Counted from the first letter of the stretch, positions 32,429 to 42,397 are shown. The stretch is DNA of 64,000 bases from Cellulomonas avistercoris (GCF_014836445.1 NZ_JACSQV010000012.1:34528-98527), one strand, 5' to 3'. Notes: generated by a model from the letters alone, not told the origin. Translations and numbers: made by a program.

Positions 32429-32542
32429 GGCGTCGGGCGCCTCGGGTCGCGTGCAGCGGCCGGACGCCCGCCCGCGTCGACACGCTCCCGGTATCCCGGA
32501 CGCCGCTGCGCCGTCCTTCCCAGAGACCCCTGGGAGGCCCGC

Positions 32543-33547
32543 ATGCGCCCCGACGACCGTCTCGTCCTCGACCACCCCGACGACGTCGCCCTCGCGGCGA
32601 GGCTCCTCGCCGACGGCGTCCCCGTCGCGCACGGGTTCGGGAACATCTACGCGCTGACGTCCCGCGCCGACGCGGTCGGTCGGGTCAACGCCCTCAAGGG
32701 CCGGCCCCGCTACCAGACCGGCAGCCTGACCGCGCCGGCCGGGCAACTTCTGGAGGCGTTCGACCTGTCGGCCCTGCCGGCGTGCGTGTCACCGGGCCTG
32801 CTGGCGGACGTCGTCGACGCCTTCTGCGCGCTCGGCCCGTTCGGGTTCCGCGGTCCTGCGGCCGCGCACGTCCCGCCGGGGCTGACCGCGCCCGACGGCT
32901 CGGTGACGACCGCCCAGGTGATCGTGCCGGGCGACGCGTGCCCGTCGCAGGCGTTCCTCGCGGCGGCGTCGGACGCCGCGGGTCTGCTCGCCATCTCGTC
33001 GGCGAACCGCTCCCGGCACGTCACCGGCCAGGTCGACGCGCCGGTCCACTGGCGTGCCGACGCCCTGCGGGCCGAGCTGGCCGGCGGTGACCTCGTGCTG
33101 CTGGAGCACCGGGACGAGGCGGCGGCCCGTGCGCTGTTCCCTCGTCACACGACCGTCTCGACGACGATCCTGGGCCTTCACCGGGCGGAGCGGGTCCGTG
33201 GGCGCGTCCACCTGACGCTCGAGCGGCACGGCTCGCTCGCCGCCGAGGAGGTCGTACAGGTGCTGGCTGCGCTGGGCGTGGGCCTCACGGCAGGCCCGCG
33301 CGCGGCCGTCCGGCTCGCGCCGCGCTCGTACGACGGTCCTCGCCCGGCGACGGGTCGACGTGCCGCCCCGGGTCAGGCGGGCAGCGGCGTGCGGACGTCG
33401 ACGGGCGGGCCGAAGTCCGTGCGGACGCCGCGCGAGAACAGCACGGAGTCCGGCGGGCGCAGGGCCGTGCCCGGGATGCCGCACGCGGCGACGAGGCGGT
33501 CGTCGATCGTGACCAGCTCAGCGGCCTGGAGCGGCCACGACTCGTGA
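32543..33547 (+). CDS. YrdC/Sua5-like domain protein with odd C-terminus
   Basis: A 334-residue protein preceded by GGGAGG. The N-terminal 240 residues match the YrdC/YciO fold: GNIYALTSRADAVGRVNALKGRP (the KxR loop), and ISSANRS in place of the usual PSANRSG. Sua5 makes threonylcarbamoyl-AMP for tRNA; this divergent copy is probably not the main one. From about residue 255 the sequence becomes Arg/Gly/Ser-rich and is antisense to the end of the DUF2071 gene over 175 bp, which suggests a lost stop or a frame error. Confidence 0.6.
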   Translation: MRPDDRLVLDHPDDVALAARLLADGVPVAHGFGNIYALTSRADAVGRVNALKGRPRYQTGSLTAPAGQLLEAFDLSALPACVSPGLLADVVDAFCALGPFGFRGPAAAHVPPGLTAPDGSVTTAQVIVPGDACPSQAFLAAASDAAGLLAISSANRSRHVTGQVDAPVHWRADALRAELAGGDLVLLEHRDEAAARALFPRHTTVSTTILGLHRAERVRGRVHLTLERHGSLAAEEVVQVLAALGVGLTAGPRAAVRLAPRSYDGPRPATGRRAAPGQAGSGVRTSTGGPKSVRTPRENSTESGGRRAVPGMPHAATRRSSIVTSSAAWSGHDS

Positions 33548-34125
33548 CGGTTCGGCACGTACAGCGTGCGGCCGAACGCGCGCGTGTGCAGGCCCCAGCG
33601 CGCGGTGAGGAACTCGGCCTCGGCGTCACCGGGCGCGAGCGCCGCGCCCGGCCGCACGACCACGTGCGTCGTGGCGTCCCGCGGCCCCGGCCAGCGGCGT
33701 CGCGACGTGTACGTCAGGACGCCGTCGGCCTCGCTCACGCGCATCCGTGCCCACGTGTACGGCAGCGCGAACACGGCGCGCGTGCCGAGGACGAACGCCA
33801 GGCGGGCCGCCTCGAGCGTCAGGAAGACGACGCCGCGCCGCCCCTGCTCGTCGACCGAGTAGAGCCGGACGTTCGTCTCGGGGAACGTGCCGAGCCACGG
33901 GACGCCGGGCCCGAACCCGGCGCCCACGCCGACCATGCGGAACGGCACGAGCCCGACCCAGCTCGACCCGTCGTGCACGTCCGGTCGCGTGCCGGTCGGC
34001 AGGAGGGGCGCGACGACGTCGGGCGCGACGCGCCAGTGGACGAAGGTGAGGTCGCGCCACGACTGCCGCGTGATCGCCCGCCCGGGCAGCGCGGGGGCCG
34101 TCGCGGTCACGGGCTGCGGGCGCAT
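33373..34125 (-). CDS. DUF2071 (YqjF-like) protein
   Basis: The 250-residue protein has the DUF2071 pattern: QSWRDLTFVHWRVAPDVVAPLLPTG, GLVPFRM, TFPETNVRLYS and WPLQAAEL. The family has an acetoacetate-decarboxylase-like beta barrel and unknown substrate. ATG 34125 is preferred to ATG 34140 because family members begin near MRPQ. It converges on the YrdC-like gene and overlaps its suspicious tail. Confidence 0.75.
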   Translation of the reverse strand: MRPQPVTATAPALPGRAITRQSWRDLTFVHWRVAPDVVAPLLPTGTRPDVHDGSSWVGLVPFRMVGVGAGFGPGVPWLGTFPETNVRLYSVDEQGRRGVVFLTLEAARLAFVLGTRAVFALPYTWARMRVSEADGVLTYTSRRRWPGPRDATTHVVVRPGAALAPGDAEAEFLTARWGLHTRAFGRTLYVPNRHESWPLQAAELVTIDDRLVAACGIPGTALRPPDSVLFSRGVRTDFGPPVDVRTPLPA

Positions 34126-34296
34126 GGCGCCACTATGCACCGCCTCGTGCCGGTGCGGCCGTCAGGCGTCCCGGGCGGGGCCGCCGCAGCCCCGCCACGA
34201 GCCCCGCGCCGGATCTCATCCGCGACGGGCGAGGCCGTCCGGTGCCCGGGTCCGGGAGGGTGCGGACCGAACCGGTGCGCGCGACGGGAGAGCGAC

Positions 34297-35582
34297 ATGG
34301 ATGACGACCTGGGACGGCTGGCGGCGCAGTGCTACGTCTACGGCTTCCCCCTGGTGTTCGACCTCGACCAGCTGCTGCGCTACGCCACGACCGGGGTCGG
34401 CGCGGTGCCCGGCAGCTGGCCGGGCCGGACGACACGTTCGTGACCATCAACAACGACACCCTGTACTCGATGGCGCAGGTCGACGTCAGCGCGGGGCCGG
34501 TGCGCCTCGACGTCCCCGACACCGGCGGCCGCTACTACGTGCTCCAGCTCGTCGACGCGTGGACGGACAACTTCGCGTACGTCGGCAAGCGTGCGACCGG
34601 GACGGGCCCCGGCACGTTCCTGCTCGTCGCGCCCGGCTGGGACGGCAACGCGCCGGAGGGGAGCACCGTGATCCGGTTCCCGACCGACGTGGCGTCGATC
34701 GTGGGCCGGTGGGCGGTCGACGGGCCGGACGACCTGCCGGCGGTCCACGCGCTGCAGGACGCGACCACGCTGACGCCGCTCGCCGACCGCCCCGCGGCCG
34801 GCGTGCCGCCCGTGCCCGGGTCCGGCGACGAGGCCCTCGACTTCTGGGAGCGCTACAGGGTCTGGTCGCGGCGCTTCCCGCCCGCCGAGCGTGACCGCGA
34901 CCGCCAGGCGCGGTTCGCGCCGCTGGGTGTGGCCGGCGACGCTCCGGTGCACGACGCCGACGAGGCGGTGCAGCGGGCGCTGCGCGACGGCTACGCACGC
35001 GGTCGCGCGGTCGTGGAGGGCACGCTCCGGTCGGGCAGCAGCCCGGTCGTGAACGGGTGGCACCTGACGTTCCACGCGTTCGACTACAACGCCGACTTCT
35101 TCGAGGTCGGCACCCGGGACGACCCCTCCTTCGTCATCGCGGACCCCGAGCAGCGCGTCGTCGAGCGTGCGGCCGCCGCCCTCGGGGGCCTGTGGGGCAA
35201 CCACGCCTACGAGGCCGCGTACGTCATGACGTACGTCGACGACCAGGGCGAGCCGCTGACCGGTGAGCGGACGTACACGCTGACGCTCGCGCCGCCGCCT
35301 CCCGTCGACGGGTTCTGGTCGCTGACCATGTACGACGTGCCGCACTACTTCCTCGTGCCCAACGAGATCGACCGGTACTCGATCGGTGACCGCACGCCCG
35401 GCCTGTCGCTCGACGCGGCCGGCGGCGTGACGATCACCATGAGCCAGGCGCGCCCCGACGAGGTCGCGAACTGGCTGCCCGCGCCCGCCGGCGCCTTCCG
35501 GCCCGTGCTGCGGATGTACGTGCCGCGACCCGCGGTCCTCGACGGGACCTACGAGCTGCCGCCCGTCGTCCGCGTCCGGTAG
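34297..35582 (+). pseudogene. DUF1254/DUF1214 protein broken by an internal deletion
   Basis: The ATG at 34297 (GGGAG upstream) starts a DUF1254 N-terminus (CYVYGFPLVFDLDQLLRY) that stops at 34443. The rest of the gene, from LAGPDDTFVTINNDTLYSMAQ to the stop at 35582, is in another frame. The junction is at about 34404-34416, where the usual dozen residues between GAVP and LAGP are missing, so about 34 bases appear deleted. The downstream DUF1254 and DUF1214 domains (VDAWTDNFAYVG, FWSLTMYD) are otherwise intact. Confidence 0.75.
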
Positions 35583-35642
35583 CCGCCGGGGGGCGCGCAG
35601 CCGGACCCGTCCTTACGCTGCCAGGGGGACGACGGTCGCATC

Positions 35643-38600
35643 GTGGGCCTGCGTCGGTGGGGGATGCTCAGGGCGCGGGCGCCCGGGACGGAGCACGTCG
35701 TGAGCGGTCGCACGGTGCGGACCGGTCCGGACGCGCCGGTGGCGCGCCCGGACCTCCTGGTCGCGGGGCCGTGGGCCGCCACGGTCGCCGCGGTCACCGG
35801 CCGGGTCGTGCAGGCGTTCGCCGCCTGGCAGGTCGTGGCGCTGCTCCTGCTGCCGCTGGCACCCGGCGTGGTCCGCACGGTCGCCGACGTGCTCTCCGTG
35901 CTCAACCTGCCCTCCCGCCCGGGCTTCTTCTCGCTGGTGCTGCTCGGGACGGTCGCGTCGGGGCTCGTGCGGCGTCTGCGGGTGGCGTTCTGGTTCCTCG
36001 TGCTCGCGTGGCAGGCGCCCGTGGCGGTCGTGGGAGTGGTGACGGCGCTCGCCTGGGTGCTCGACCCCGCGGGCCGCGCCGAGCTCGGTGTGACGCCGCG
36101 TGACGTGGTCGCGTGGGTCGTGGCCCTGGTCGCCCTGCCGGTGCTCGTCAGCGCCCGCGGCGCGTACCCGGCGCGGGTGCGGCCGGGCGCGTGGTGGCGG
36201 TCCCTGCTGGTCGTCGCGGGGTTCATCGCCGCCGGAACACTGCTGTCCTTCGTGCTGCTGCGCCTGGTCGGGCACGCGCTGCCCCCGACGGGTGACCAGC
36301 TGCGCTGGGCGCTCGCGCAGGCGTTCGGTGCGTACGGCTCGGTGCTGGACCCGGGCACCGTCGGGCGCGTGCCCGCCTGGGTCGGCGTCGCCGGCGGGTT
36401 CGTCGCCGCGGTCGGCCTGGTGGTGGGGCTCGCGGTGTTCGGGCGCTCCCGGCAGCCGGTCGGGACCGACGCCGCGGACGACCGGCTGCAGGTCCGCCGG
36501 CTGCTGCTCGAGCACCCGTCCGACGACTCCCTGGGGTACTTCGCGACGCGGGACGACCGCTCGACCGTGTTCTCGGCCGACCGGCGGGCCGCCGTGTCGT
36601 TCCGTGTCGTGTCCAGCGTCTGCCTCGCGGCCGGGGACCCGCTCGGCGACCCGAGCGCGTGGCCGGACGCGGTCGCACGGTGGCTCGCGACCGCGCGGCG
36701 CTACGGCTGGGTGCCCGCGGTCACGTCGACGACCGAGGCCGGTGCGCGGGCCTACCGGGCGGTCGGGCTGCACCCCATCGCGATGGGCGACGAGGCCGTG
36801 ATCGTCACACGGTCCTTCGACCTCGCGCGCCCGGCCATGCGAGGTGTGCGCCGCGCGGTCGAGCGGGGACGCCACGCCGGCTACGAGGTCCGGGTCCGGC
36901 GGCAGGCGGACGTGCCGCCCGACGAGCTGGCCGCGGTGGTGGCGGAGGCGGACCGGTGGCGACGCGGCGAGGAACGCGGGTACTCGATGGCGCTCGACCG
37001 CTTCGGCTCGCCGGTCGACCCCCGCGAGGTCGTCGTCACCGCGCACGACGCTCAGGGGCGTCTGCGCGGCGTGCTGTCCTTCGTCCCGTGGGGACGGCGC
37101 GGCCTGTCGCTGGACGTCATGCGGCGGTCGCCCGACGCGGTCACGGGCGTCACCGAGCTGATGGTCAGCGGCCTGGTCGACGCGTCGCGGGACCTCGGCG
37201 TCGAGCGGATCTCCATGAACTTCGCGATGTTCCGCGAGACGTTCCAGCTCGGTGAGCGCGTCGGCGCCACCCCGGTGCAGCGCCTGAACCGGCGGGTGCT
37301 GCTGCTGGCGTCGCGCTTCTGGCAGCTCGAGCAGCTGTACCGCTCGAACGAGAAGTACCTGCCCGAGTGGCAGCCGCGGCTGCTCTGCTACGAGGCCGCG
37401 GGGCACCTGACGCGGGTGGTGCTCGCGCTCGGGCAGGCGGAGGGCTTCGTGCCCCCGCTGCGCCGGCTGAGCGGTGCCGAGCGGGCGCCGGTGCGCGCGG
37501 CCGACGACCCGGCGTTCGTCGCCGCGGCCGTCGCGCAGGAGCGGGACCTGCTGGCGGTCAAGGTCGCCCCTCGCCGGCTCACCCAGCAGCAGCGCGTCCG
37601 CCACGCCAAGCTCGACGTGCTGCGCGCCGCCGGGCTGGACCCGTACCCGGTCACGGTGCCGCGCACCCACACGGTCGGCGCGGCGCGCGGCGTCCCACTC
37701 GACGGCCCGGCGGTGTCGGTCGTCGGGCGCGTCGTGCGGCTGCGCGACCTCGGCGGGGTCGTGTTCGCCGTGCTCCGCGAGGGGACCGACGAGGTCCAGG
37801 CGCTGCTCACCGCGGCCGGCACGCCGCGGCTCGACCTGTGGCGTCACGTGGTCGACCTGGGGGACCACGTCGGCGTGACCGGTGTCGTCACGCACAGCCG
37901 CAGCGGTGAGCTCAGCGTCGCGGTGTCCTCGTGGCGGATGGCGGCCAAGGCTCTGACGCCCCCGCCGGACAAGCGGCACGGCCTGGCCGATGCCGAGGCG
38001 CGCGTGCGGCTGCGGCACATGGACCTCGCGCTGCACGACGCCGCGGCGGCAGCGCTGCGCGCCCGTTCCACCGCCGTGTGGTCGATCCGCAGCTCGCTCG
38101 TCGACCGCGGCTTCCTCGAGGTCGAGACGCCGATCCTGCAGCGGGTCCACGGCGGCGCCAACGCGCGTCCGTTCACCACCCACATCAACGCCTACGACCT
38201 CGACCTGTACCTGCGGATCGCGCCCGAGCTGTTCCTCAAGCGGCTCATGGTCGGCGGCGTGGGCAAGGTGTTCGAGCTCGGCCGCAACTTCCGCAACGAG
38301 GGCGTCGACGCGACGCACAACCCGGAGTTCACGTCGATGGAGGCGTACGAGGCGTTCGGCGACTACACGACGATGCGCGAGCTCACGCGCGAGCTCGTCG
38401 TCGCCGCGGCGCTCGCGGTGCACGGCGAGCCGGTGGCGCACCGGCCGGGCGGCGGCGTCGTGCGGCTCGACGGGCCGTGGCCCGTCGTCACCGTGCACGA
38501 GGCCGTCTCGCGGGCCGTCGACCGGGAGGTCACCCCCGACCTGCCCCTGGGTGAGCTGCACGCCGTGTGCGGCAGCCTCGGTGTGGCGTGGGAGCCGACG

Positions 38601-39026
38601 CAGACGCACGGCGCGCTGGTCGACGAGCTGTACGACCGGTTCGTCGAGGGGCAGACCGTCGCGCCCACGTTCTACACCGACTTCCCCGTGGAGACGTCGC
38701 CGCTCACGCGCGCGCACCGCGCCGACCCGCGCCTCGCCGAGCGCTGGGACCTCGTGGCGTTCGGCGCCGAGCTCGGCACCGCGTACTCCGAGCTGGTCGA
38801 CCCGGTCGAGCAGCGCAGGCGCCTGACCGAGCAGTCGGTGCTGGCCGCCGCCGGCGACCCCGAGGCGATGGAGGTCGACGAGGACTTCCTCGACGCCCTC
38901 GAGTTCGCCATGCCGCCGACCGGGGGCGTGGGCATCGGCGTCGACCGCGTCGTCATGACGCTCGTGGGCGGCACGATCCGCGACACGCTCGCGTTCCCGT
39001 TCCTCCGGCCACAGGGGCACAGGTGA
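35643..39026 (+). CDS. lysX: Bifunctional lysylphosphatidylglycerol synthase / lysyl-tRNA synthetase
   Basis: The 1127-residue protein joins a transmembrane N-terminal part (about 40-280), a DUF2156 aminoacyl-phosphatidylglycerol synthase domain (about 290-600), an OB-fold anticodon-binding domain (about 690-770) and a class II LysRS domain (790-1127) with motif 2 [15 protein letters not shown] and motif 3 [11 protein letters not shown]. It charges tRNA with lysine and transfers it to phosphatidylglycerol, lowering membrane charge and giving resistance to cationic peptides. This fused form is typical of actinobacteria. GTG 35643 start. Confidence 0.93.
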   Translation: MGLRRWGMLRARAPGTEHVVSGRTVRTGPDAPVARPDLLVAGPWAATVAAVTGRVVQAFAAWQVVALLLLPLAPGVVRTVADVLSVLNLPSRPGFFSLVLLGTVASGLVRRLRVAFWFLVLAWQAPVAVVGVVTALAWVLDPAGRAELGVTPRDVVAWVVALVALPVLVSARGAYPARVRPGAWWRSLLVVAGFIAAGTLLSFVLLRLVGHALPPTGDQLRWALAQAFGAYGSVLDPGTVGRVPAWVGVAGGFVAAVGLVVGLAVFGRSRQPVGTDAADDRLQVRRLLLEHPSDDSLGYFATRDDRSTVFSADRRAAVSFRVVSSVCLAAGDPLGDPSAWPDAVARWLATARRYGWVPAVTSTTEAGARAYRAVGLHPIAMGDEAVIVTRSFDLARPAMRGVRRAVERGRHAGYEVRVRRQADVPPDELAAVVAEADRWRRGEERGYSMALDRFGSPVDPREVVVTAHDAQGRLRGVLSFVPWGRRGLSLDVMRRSPDAVTGVTELMVSGLVDASRDLGVERISMNFAMFRETFQLGERVGATPVQRLNRRVLLLASRFWQLEQLYRSNEKYLPEWQPRLLCYEAAGHLTRVVLALGQAEGFVPPLRRLSGAERAPVRAADDPAFVAAAVAQERDLLAVKVAPRRLTQQQRVRHAKLDVLRAAGLDPYPVTVPRTHTVGAARGVPLDGPAVSVVGRVVRLRDLGGVVFAVLREGTDEVQALLTAAGTPRLDLWRHVVDLGDHVGVTGVVTHSRSGELSVAVSSWRMAAKALTPPPDKRHGLADAEARVRLRHMDLALHDAAAAALRARSTAVWSIRSSLVDRGFLEVETPILQRVHGGANARPFTTHINAYDLDLYLRIAPELFLKRLMVGGVGKVFELGRNFRNEGVDATHNPEFTSMEAYEAFGDYTTMRELTRELVVAAALAVHGEPVAHRPGGGVVRLDGPWPVVTVHEAVSRAVDREVTPDLPLGELHAVCGSLGVAWEPTQTHGALVDELYDRFVEGQTVAPTFYTDFPVETSPLTRAHRADPRLAERWDLVAFGAELGTAYSELVDPVEQRRRLTEQSVLAAAGDPEAMEVDEDFLDALEFAMPPTGGVGIGVDRVVMTLVGGTIRDTLAFPFLRPQGHR

Positions 39027-39886
39027 GCCTCGCGCTCCTCGCCGCCGTCACCGCCGCGGTCGGGTACGGCGTGAGCACCGTGCTGGAGGCGGTCGGCGCG
39101 CGGCGGTCCCCGGGGGCCGGCGCGCTGCGCCAGCCGATCGTCCTCGCCGCGCTGGTCCTCGACGGCGCCGCGTGGCTGGCGTCCCTGCTCGCGCTCGACC
39201 GGTTGCCGCTGTTCGCGGTGCAGGCCATCCAGGCGTCGTCGGTCGTCGTGGTGGTGGTGCTCGCGCGGTTCGTGCTCGGTGCGCGCACGCGGCGGCGGGA
39301 CACCGTGGCCGTCGCGGTCGTCGTCGCCGCGCTCGTCGTCGTCGCGCTCGGGTCCGGGGAGCAACCGGCGGCGACGCCGCCGCCGGGGTTCACCGGCGGC
39401 ATGCTGGTCGCATCCGGGGTGCTGGTCGTCGCGACCGTGGCCGCGTACGCGCGCGGCGGCGCGGCGCTGCTCGCGCTGCTGGCCGGGCTGGGCTACTCCG
39501 GGGCGGCGGTCGCGGCGCGCGGTGCGCACGCGTCCGGCGACCTGCTCGCCACCGTGGCGCAGCCGCTGGCGATCGCGATCGTGGCGTGCGGCGCCGTCGG
39601 CGTGCTCGCGTACCTGCGTGCACTTGAGCGTGGGTCGGCCGGTGGCGTGGCCGCGCTGGCGTCGGTGATCGAGGTGCTCGTGCCCGGTGCGGTGGGTGTC
39701 GCGGTCCTCGGGGACACCGTCCGCCACGGCTGGGGCGTGCCCGTCGTGCTCGCGCTCGTCGCCGCGCTCGTCGCGTGCGTCGCCCTCGCCCGCAGCCCCG
39801 CCGCGGTCGCGACGGCGGGCGAGGGCGGCGCCGGGCCGTCTACTGCTCCTGCGCGTAGTGCGCGATCTTCCCGTCGAGCACGCTGA
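39023..39886 (+). CDS. EamA/DMT-type membrane transporter
   Basis: A 287-residue protein with nine or ten transmembrane helices, each rich in Ala, Val and Leu, and the loop GTARTRRRDTVAV-like segment after helix 3. It begins at a GTG overlapping the lysX stop (GTGA), so it is co-expressed with lysX; a role in lipid or drug movement linked to LysX can be guessed but not shown. It resembles DMT/EamA carriers, and its C-terminus overlaps the convergent MerR gene by 47 bp. Confidence 0.7.
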   Translation: MSLALLAAVTAAVGYGVSTVLEAVGARRSPGAGALRQPIVLAALVLDGAAWLASLLALDRLPLFAVQAIQASSVVVVVVLARFVLGARTRRRDTVAVAVVVAALVVVALGSGEQPAATPPPGFTGGMLVASGVLVVATVAAYARGGAALLALLAGLGYSGAAVAARGAHASGDLLATVAQPLAIAIVACGAVGVLAYLRALERGSAGGVAALASVIEVLVPGAVGVAVLGDTVRHGWGVPVVLALVAALVACVALARSPAAVATAGEGGAGPSTAPARSARSSRRAR

Positions 39887-40205
39887 CCGCGGCGAGGATC
39901 CGCTGGGCCTGCTCCTCGAGCTCGGCGCGGCGTGCCCGCAGGAAGGCGACCCGGTCCGCCGCGCCCGCCTCGGCGCGCAGCAGCTCGGTGAACCGGCGCA
40001 GCTCCGCGATGCCCAGGCCGGCGTCACGCAGGCACGTGACGAGGCCGATCCACGCGACGTCGTCGTCGCCGTACCGGCGCTGCCCGCCCGTCGACCGCGC
40101 GATCGGACCGACCAGGCCCTCGCGCTCGTAGTAGCGCAGCGTGTCCACGGACAGGCCCGTGCGCTCGGCGACCTCACCCGGTGCGTACCCCGTCATGGGA
40201 GCCAT
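39840..40205 (-). CDS. MerR family transcriptional regulator
   Basis: A 121-residue regulator with the MerR HTH and wing: GEVAERTGLSVDTLRYYEREGL, then RRYGDDDVAWIGLVTCLRDAGLGIAEL, and a C-terminal coiled coil (about 80-115). It lacks the Cys pattern of metal sensors. It lies 14 bases after the aldo/keto reductase on the same strand, so it is probably in one operon with it and self-regulating. The matching operator is at 41180-41199. ATG 40205 or 40196 could start it. Confidence 0.82.
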   Translation of the reverse strand: MAPMTGYAPGEVAERTGLSVDTLRYYEREGLVGPIARSTGGQRRYGDDDVAWIGLVTCLRDAGLGIAELRRFTELLRAEAGAADRVAFLRARRAELEEQAQRILAAVSVLDGKIAHYAQEQ

Positions 40206-40219
40206 CGTGGCAGCGCCCG

Positions 40220-41164
40220 TCAGACCGCGGCGTCCAGACGCGCGCGGACCTCGTCGGGCAGGCGCAGGTCCCGTGCGGCCATGGCCTCCGTCAGCTGGTC
40301 GAGCGAGCTCACGCCCAGGATCGGGCTGATGCCCTGCGCCAGGAGCCAGGCGAGCACCACCTCGTTGCGCGTCGCGCCGAGCTCGTCGGCGACCTGCGCG
40401 AGCACCGCGAGCCGCCGGTGCGTCCCGGGGTGGTCGTAGCCCTCCGACAGCGGGCGGTCGTCGCGCACGTACGCCCCGGTGAGCAGCGGCGAGTAGGCCC
40501 ACAGGTCGAGGCCCTGCGTGCGCGCCTGGTCCAGCTGGTCCCGCTCGGCGTGCACGTGCCCGCCCTCCGGGAGGGCCACGCCCGGTCGCGGCCAGACGTA
40601 CGAGTACCGCAGCTGCACCGCCGACCACGGCTCGACGCCGCGATCGCGGGCGATCGCGCGCGCCTGCTCGACCCGCCACGCCGCGTGGTTGGAGGCACCG
40701 ACCCGCCCGACCTGGCCCGAGGCGACGAGCGCACCGAACGCCCCGACCGTCTCGGCGAGGGGGACGTCGCGGTCCTCGGCGTGCGCCCACAGCAGGTCCA
40801 CCGAGTCCAGGCCCAGCCGGTCGAGCGACGCCGCGAAGCCCCGCGCGATCGCGTCGGCGGACAGGCCCTCGGAGGACGAGGGCCATGCGTGCGGGACGAG
40901 CGGCTGGTGGCGGACCTTGGTGGCGAGCAGCACGCGCTCCCGGACGCCGGGGCGTGCCGCGAACCACCGGCCGAGCAGGCGCTCGCTCTGGCCCCCGACG
41001 CCGGAGGGGTCATCCCAGAAGCAGTAGCAGTTCGCGGTGTCGATCCATCGCCCCCCGAGGTCGACGAACGCGTCGAGGAGGTCGGTGGAGAGCGCCTCGT
41101 CGGCGCGGGTGCCGAAGTACATGGCCCCGAGGACGGGCTCGGGGGTCCGCTGCGTGGTGTCCAT
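40220..41164 (-). CDS. Aldo/keto reductase under MerR control
   Basis: A 314-residue AKR barrel. Catalytic residues are Asp and Tyr in WIDTANCYCFW, Lys in LATKVRHQP and His in LLWAHAEDRD; C-terminal ILGVSSLDQL binds the cofactor phosphate. The ATG at 41164 follows a -10 (CACGCT) by seven bases, so the mRNA is leaderless. The promoter has a 19-bp spacer with a MerR palindrome, so expression is probably switched on by an electrophile or oxidant. This fits a detoxifying carbonyl reductase. Confidence 0.87.
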   Translation of the reverse strand: MDTTQRTPEPVLGAMYFGTRADEALSTDLLDAFVDLGGRWIDTANCYCFWDDPSGVGGQSERLLGRWFAARPGVRERVLLATKVRHQPLVPHAWPSSSEGLSADAIARGFAASLDRLGLDSVDLLWAHAEDRDVPLAETVGAFGALVASGQVGRVGASNHAAWRVEQARAIARDRGVEPWSAVQLRYSYVWPRPGVALPEGGHVHAERDQLDQARTQGLDLWAYSPLLTGAYVRDDRPLSEGYDHPGTHRRLAVLAQVADELGATRNEVVLAWLLAQGISPILGVSSLDQLTEAMAARDLRLPDEVRARLDAAV

Positions 41165-41171
41165 GACGACG

Positions 41172-41202
41172 AGCGTGCGACCTGGAGCGCGCTCCAGGTC
41201 AA
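41172..41202 (-). promoter_or_regulatory. MerR-type promoter with 20-bp palindromic operator
   Basis: On the minus strand, -35 TTGACC (41197-41202) and -10 CACGCT (41172-41177) are 19 bp apart, the long spacing that MerR proteins correct by bending DNA. Between them is a perfect 20-bp palindrome, ACCTGGAGCGCGCTCCAGGT (41180-41199). The start codon follows the -10 after seven bases. Confidence 0.85.
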
Positions 41203-41241
41203 GGATTCACGGGGGCCACGTCATCGGGTGCGGCGGCCGCG

Positions 41242-41766
41242 TCAGGTCGTCCAGCGGACCTCGCCGTCGACCACCGTCCCGGTCGGTCGCATCCCCACCG
41301 CGCGGGCCACGCCGGCCGACGCGTCGTGGTCCGGGTGGACGTGGGCGACGAGCGTGCCGACGCCGTCCTCACGCAGCCACCCCGCGACGGCGACCGCGGC
41401 CTCGCGCGCGTACCCGCGGCCCTGCTCGTCGCCGGCCACGACCCAGGCCAGCTCCGCCTCGCGCCCGCCGTCCGGGCCGTGCGTCAGCGTGGCCTGCACG
41501 GTCCCGACCGCGCGTCCGGTGTCGTGACGGCGCAGCACCCAGTTCAGCCACCCCTGCGTCCCGTCGGGCGAGCTCCCGACGACCTGCCGGGCGTAGAGGT
41601 CACCGAGCTCCTCGCGCGACGCAGGATCGCCACCGATGTAGGTGTGGAGGCCCGGGTCGTCGAGGACGTCGAACATCTCGTCGGCGTGGTCCGTGCGCAG
41701 CGGCTCGAGCGACAGGCGCGCGGTGGACAGCGGCGCGGCCGGTGTCCATGACGTGGGGGAGGGCAT
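41242..41766 (-). CDS. GNAT family N-acetyltransferase (RimJ/RimL-like)
   Basis: A 174-residue acetyltransferase with the N-terminal TARLSLEPLRTDHADEMFDVL and the acetyl-CoA motif VVAGDEQGRGYAREAAVAV. This is the RimJ/RimL/YdaF group. A good -10 (CATACT) ends six bases before ATG 41766 on the minus strand. It is divergent from the phosphotransferase-like gene. Substrate unknown. Confidence 0.8.
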   Translation of the reverse strand: MPSPTSWTPAAPLSTARLSLEPLRTDHADEMFDVLDDPGLHTYIGGDPASREELGDLYARQVVGSSPDGTQGWLNWVLRRHDTGRAVGTVQATLTHGPDGGREAELAWVVAGDEQGRGYAREAAVAVAGWLREDGVGTLVAHVHPDHDASAGVARAVGMRPTGTVVDGEVRWTT

Positions 41767-41772
41767 CGGGGC

Positions 41773-41778
41773 AGTATG
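41773..41778 (-). promoter_or_regulatory. -10 hexamer CATACT, likely leaderless promoter of the GNAT gene
   Basis: CATACT on the minus strand ends six bases before ATG 41766 and decides that start. Confidence 0.4.
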
Positions 41779-41848
41779 CCCGCCGACGGGGCTCACCCGG
41801 CCGCGCGGGACGGCACCCGCTGCCCGGCCGCGGCTCGGTCGCCTCACC

Positions 41849-41854
41849 TACGCT
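41849..41854 (+). promoter_or_regulatory. -10 hexamer TACGCT, likely leaderless promoter of the CPT-like gene
   Basis: TACGCT ends six bases before GTG 41861, the chosen start. Confidence 0.45.
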
Positions 41855-41860
41855 CGTGAC

Positions 41861-42397
41861 GTGCGCCCCGACGTCGTCGTCCTCAACGGTGGGTCCAGCT
41901 CGGGCACCACGACGGTCGCGCGGGCGCTGCAGGGCGTGCTCGACGACGCGTGGCTGCTGCTCGGCGTGGACGACCTCGTCGACGCGCTGCCCCGGCAGGG
42001 TCCGGGCGCCGCCGCGACCATCACGTTCCCGCCCGACGGGTCCGTGCAGGTCGGGCCCGTGTTCATGCGCGTCCAGGAGGCGTGGCTGGCGGGTGTCGCC
42101 GCCATCGCACGGGCGGGGGTCGGCGTGCTGCTCGACGAGGTCCTCCTCGCCGGCGGCGCGTCGCAGGACCGTCTCGCCGCGGCGCTCGCCGGTCTCGACG
42201 TGCTGTGGGTCGGCGTGCGGTGCGACGCCGACGTGGCCGCCGCACGCGAGGCCCGTCGCGGGGACCGGGTGACCGGCATGGCGGTGGCCCAGGCCGAGGC
42301 CGTCCACCGCGGCGTGCGGTACGACGTCGAGGTCGACACGTCACGGGTGTCGCCGGAGGGCTGCGCGCGGGTGGTCCTGGCGGCGCTCGCGCGCTGA
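41861..42397 (+). CDS. Chloramphenicol phosphotransferase-like protein with altered P-loop
   Basis: A 178-residue protein of the CPT family: VVLNGGSSSGTTTVARALQ then WLLLGVDDLVDALP with the Asp near the catalytic position, and LLDEVLLAGG. In the Streptomyces enzyme the P-loop is GSSSAGKS-like; here the Walker Lys is Thr16 (GGSSSGTTT), so ATP use in the normal way is doubtful. CPT kinases inactivate chloramphenicol, but many relatives have no known substrate. It is monocistronic. Confidence 0.72.
   Translation: MRPDVVVLNGGSSSGTTTVARALQGVLDDAWLLLGVDDLVDALPRQGPGAAATITFPPDGSVQVGPVFMRVQEAWLAGVAAIARAGVGVLLDEVLLAGGASQDRLAAALAGLDVLWVGVRCDADVAAAREARRGDRVTGMAVAQAEAVHRGVRYDVEVDTSRVSPEGCARVVLAALAR

Noticed and set aside
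35613..39020. A minus-strand open frame of more than 1100 codons
   Set aside because: It is exactly antisense to lysX; the high GC third positions leave such frames open, and the sequence is low-complexity.
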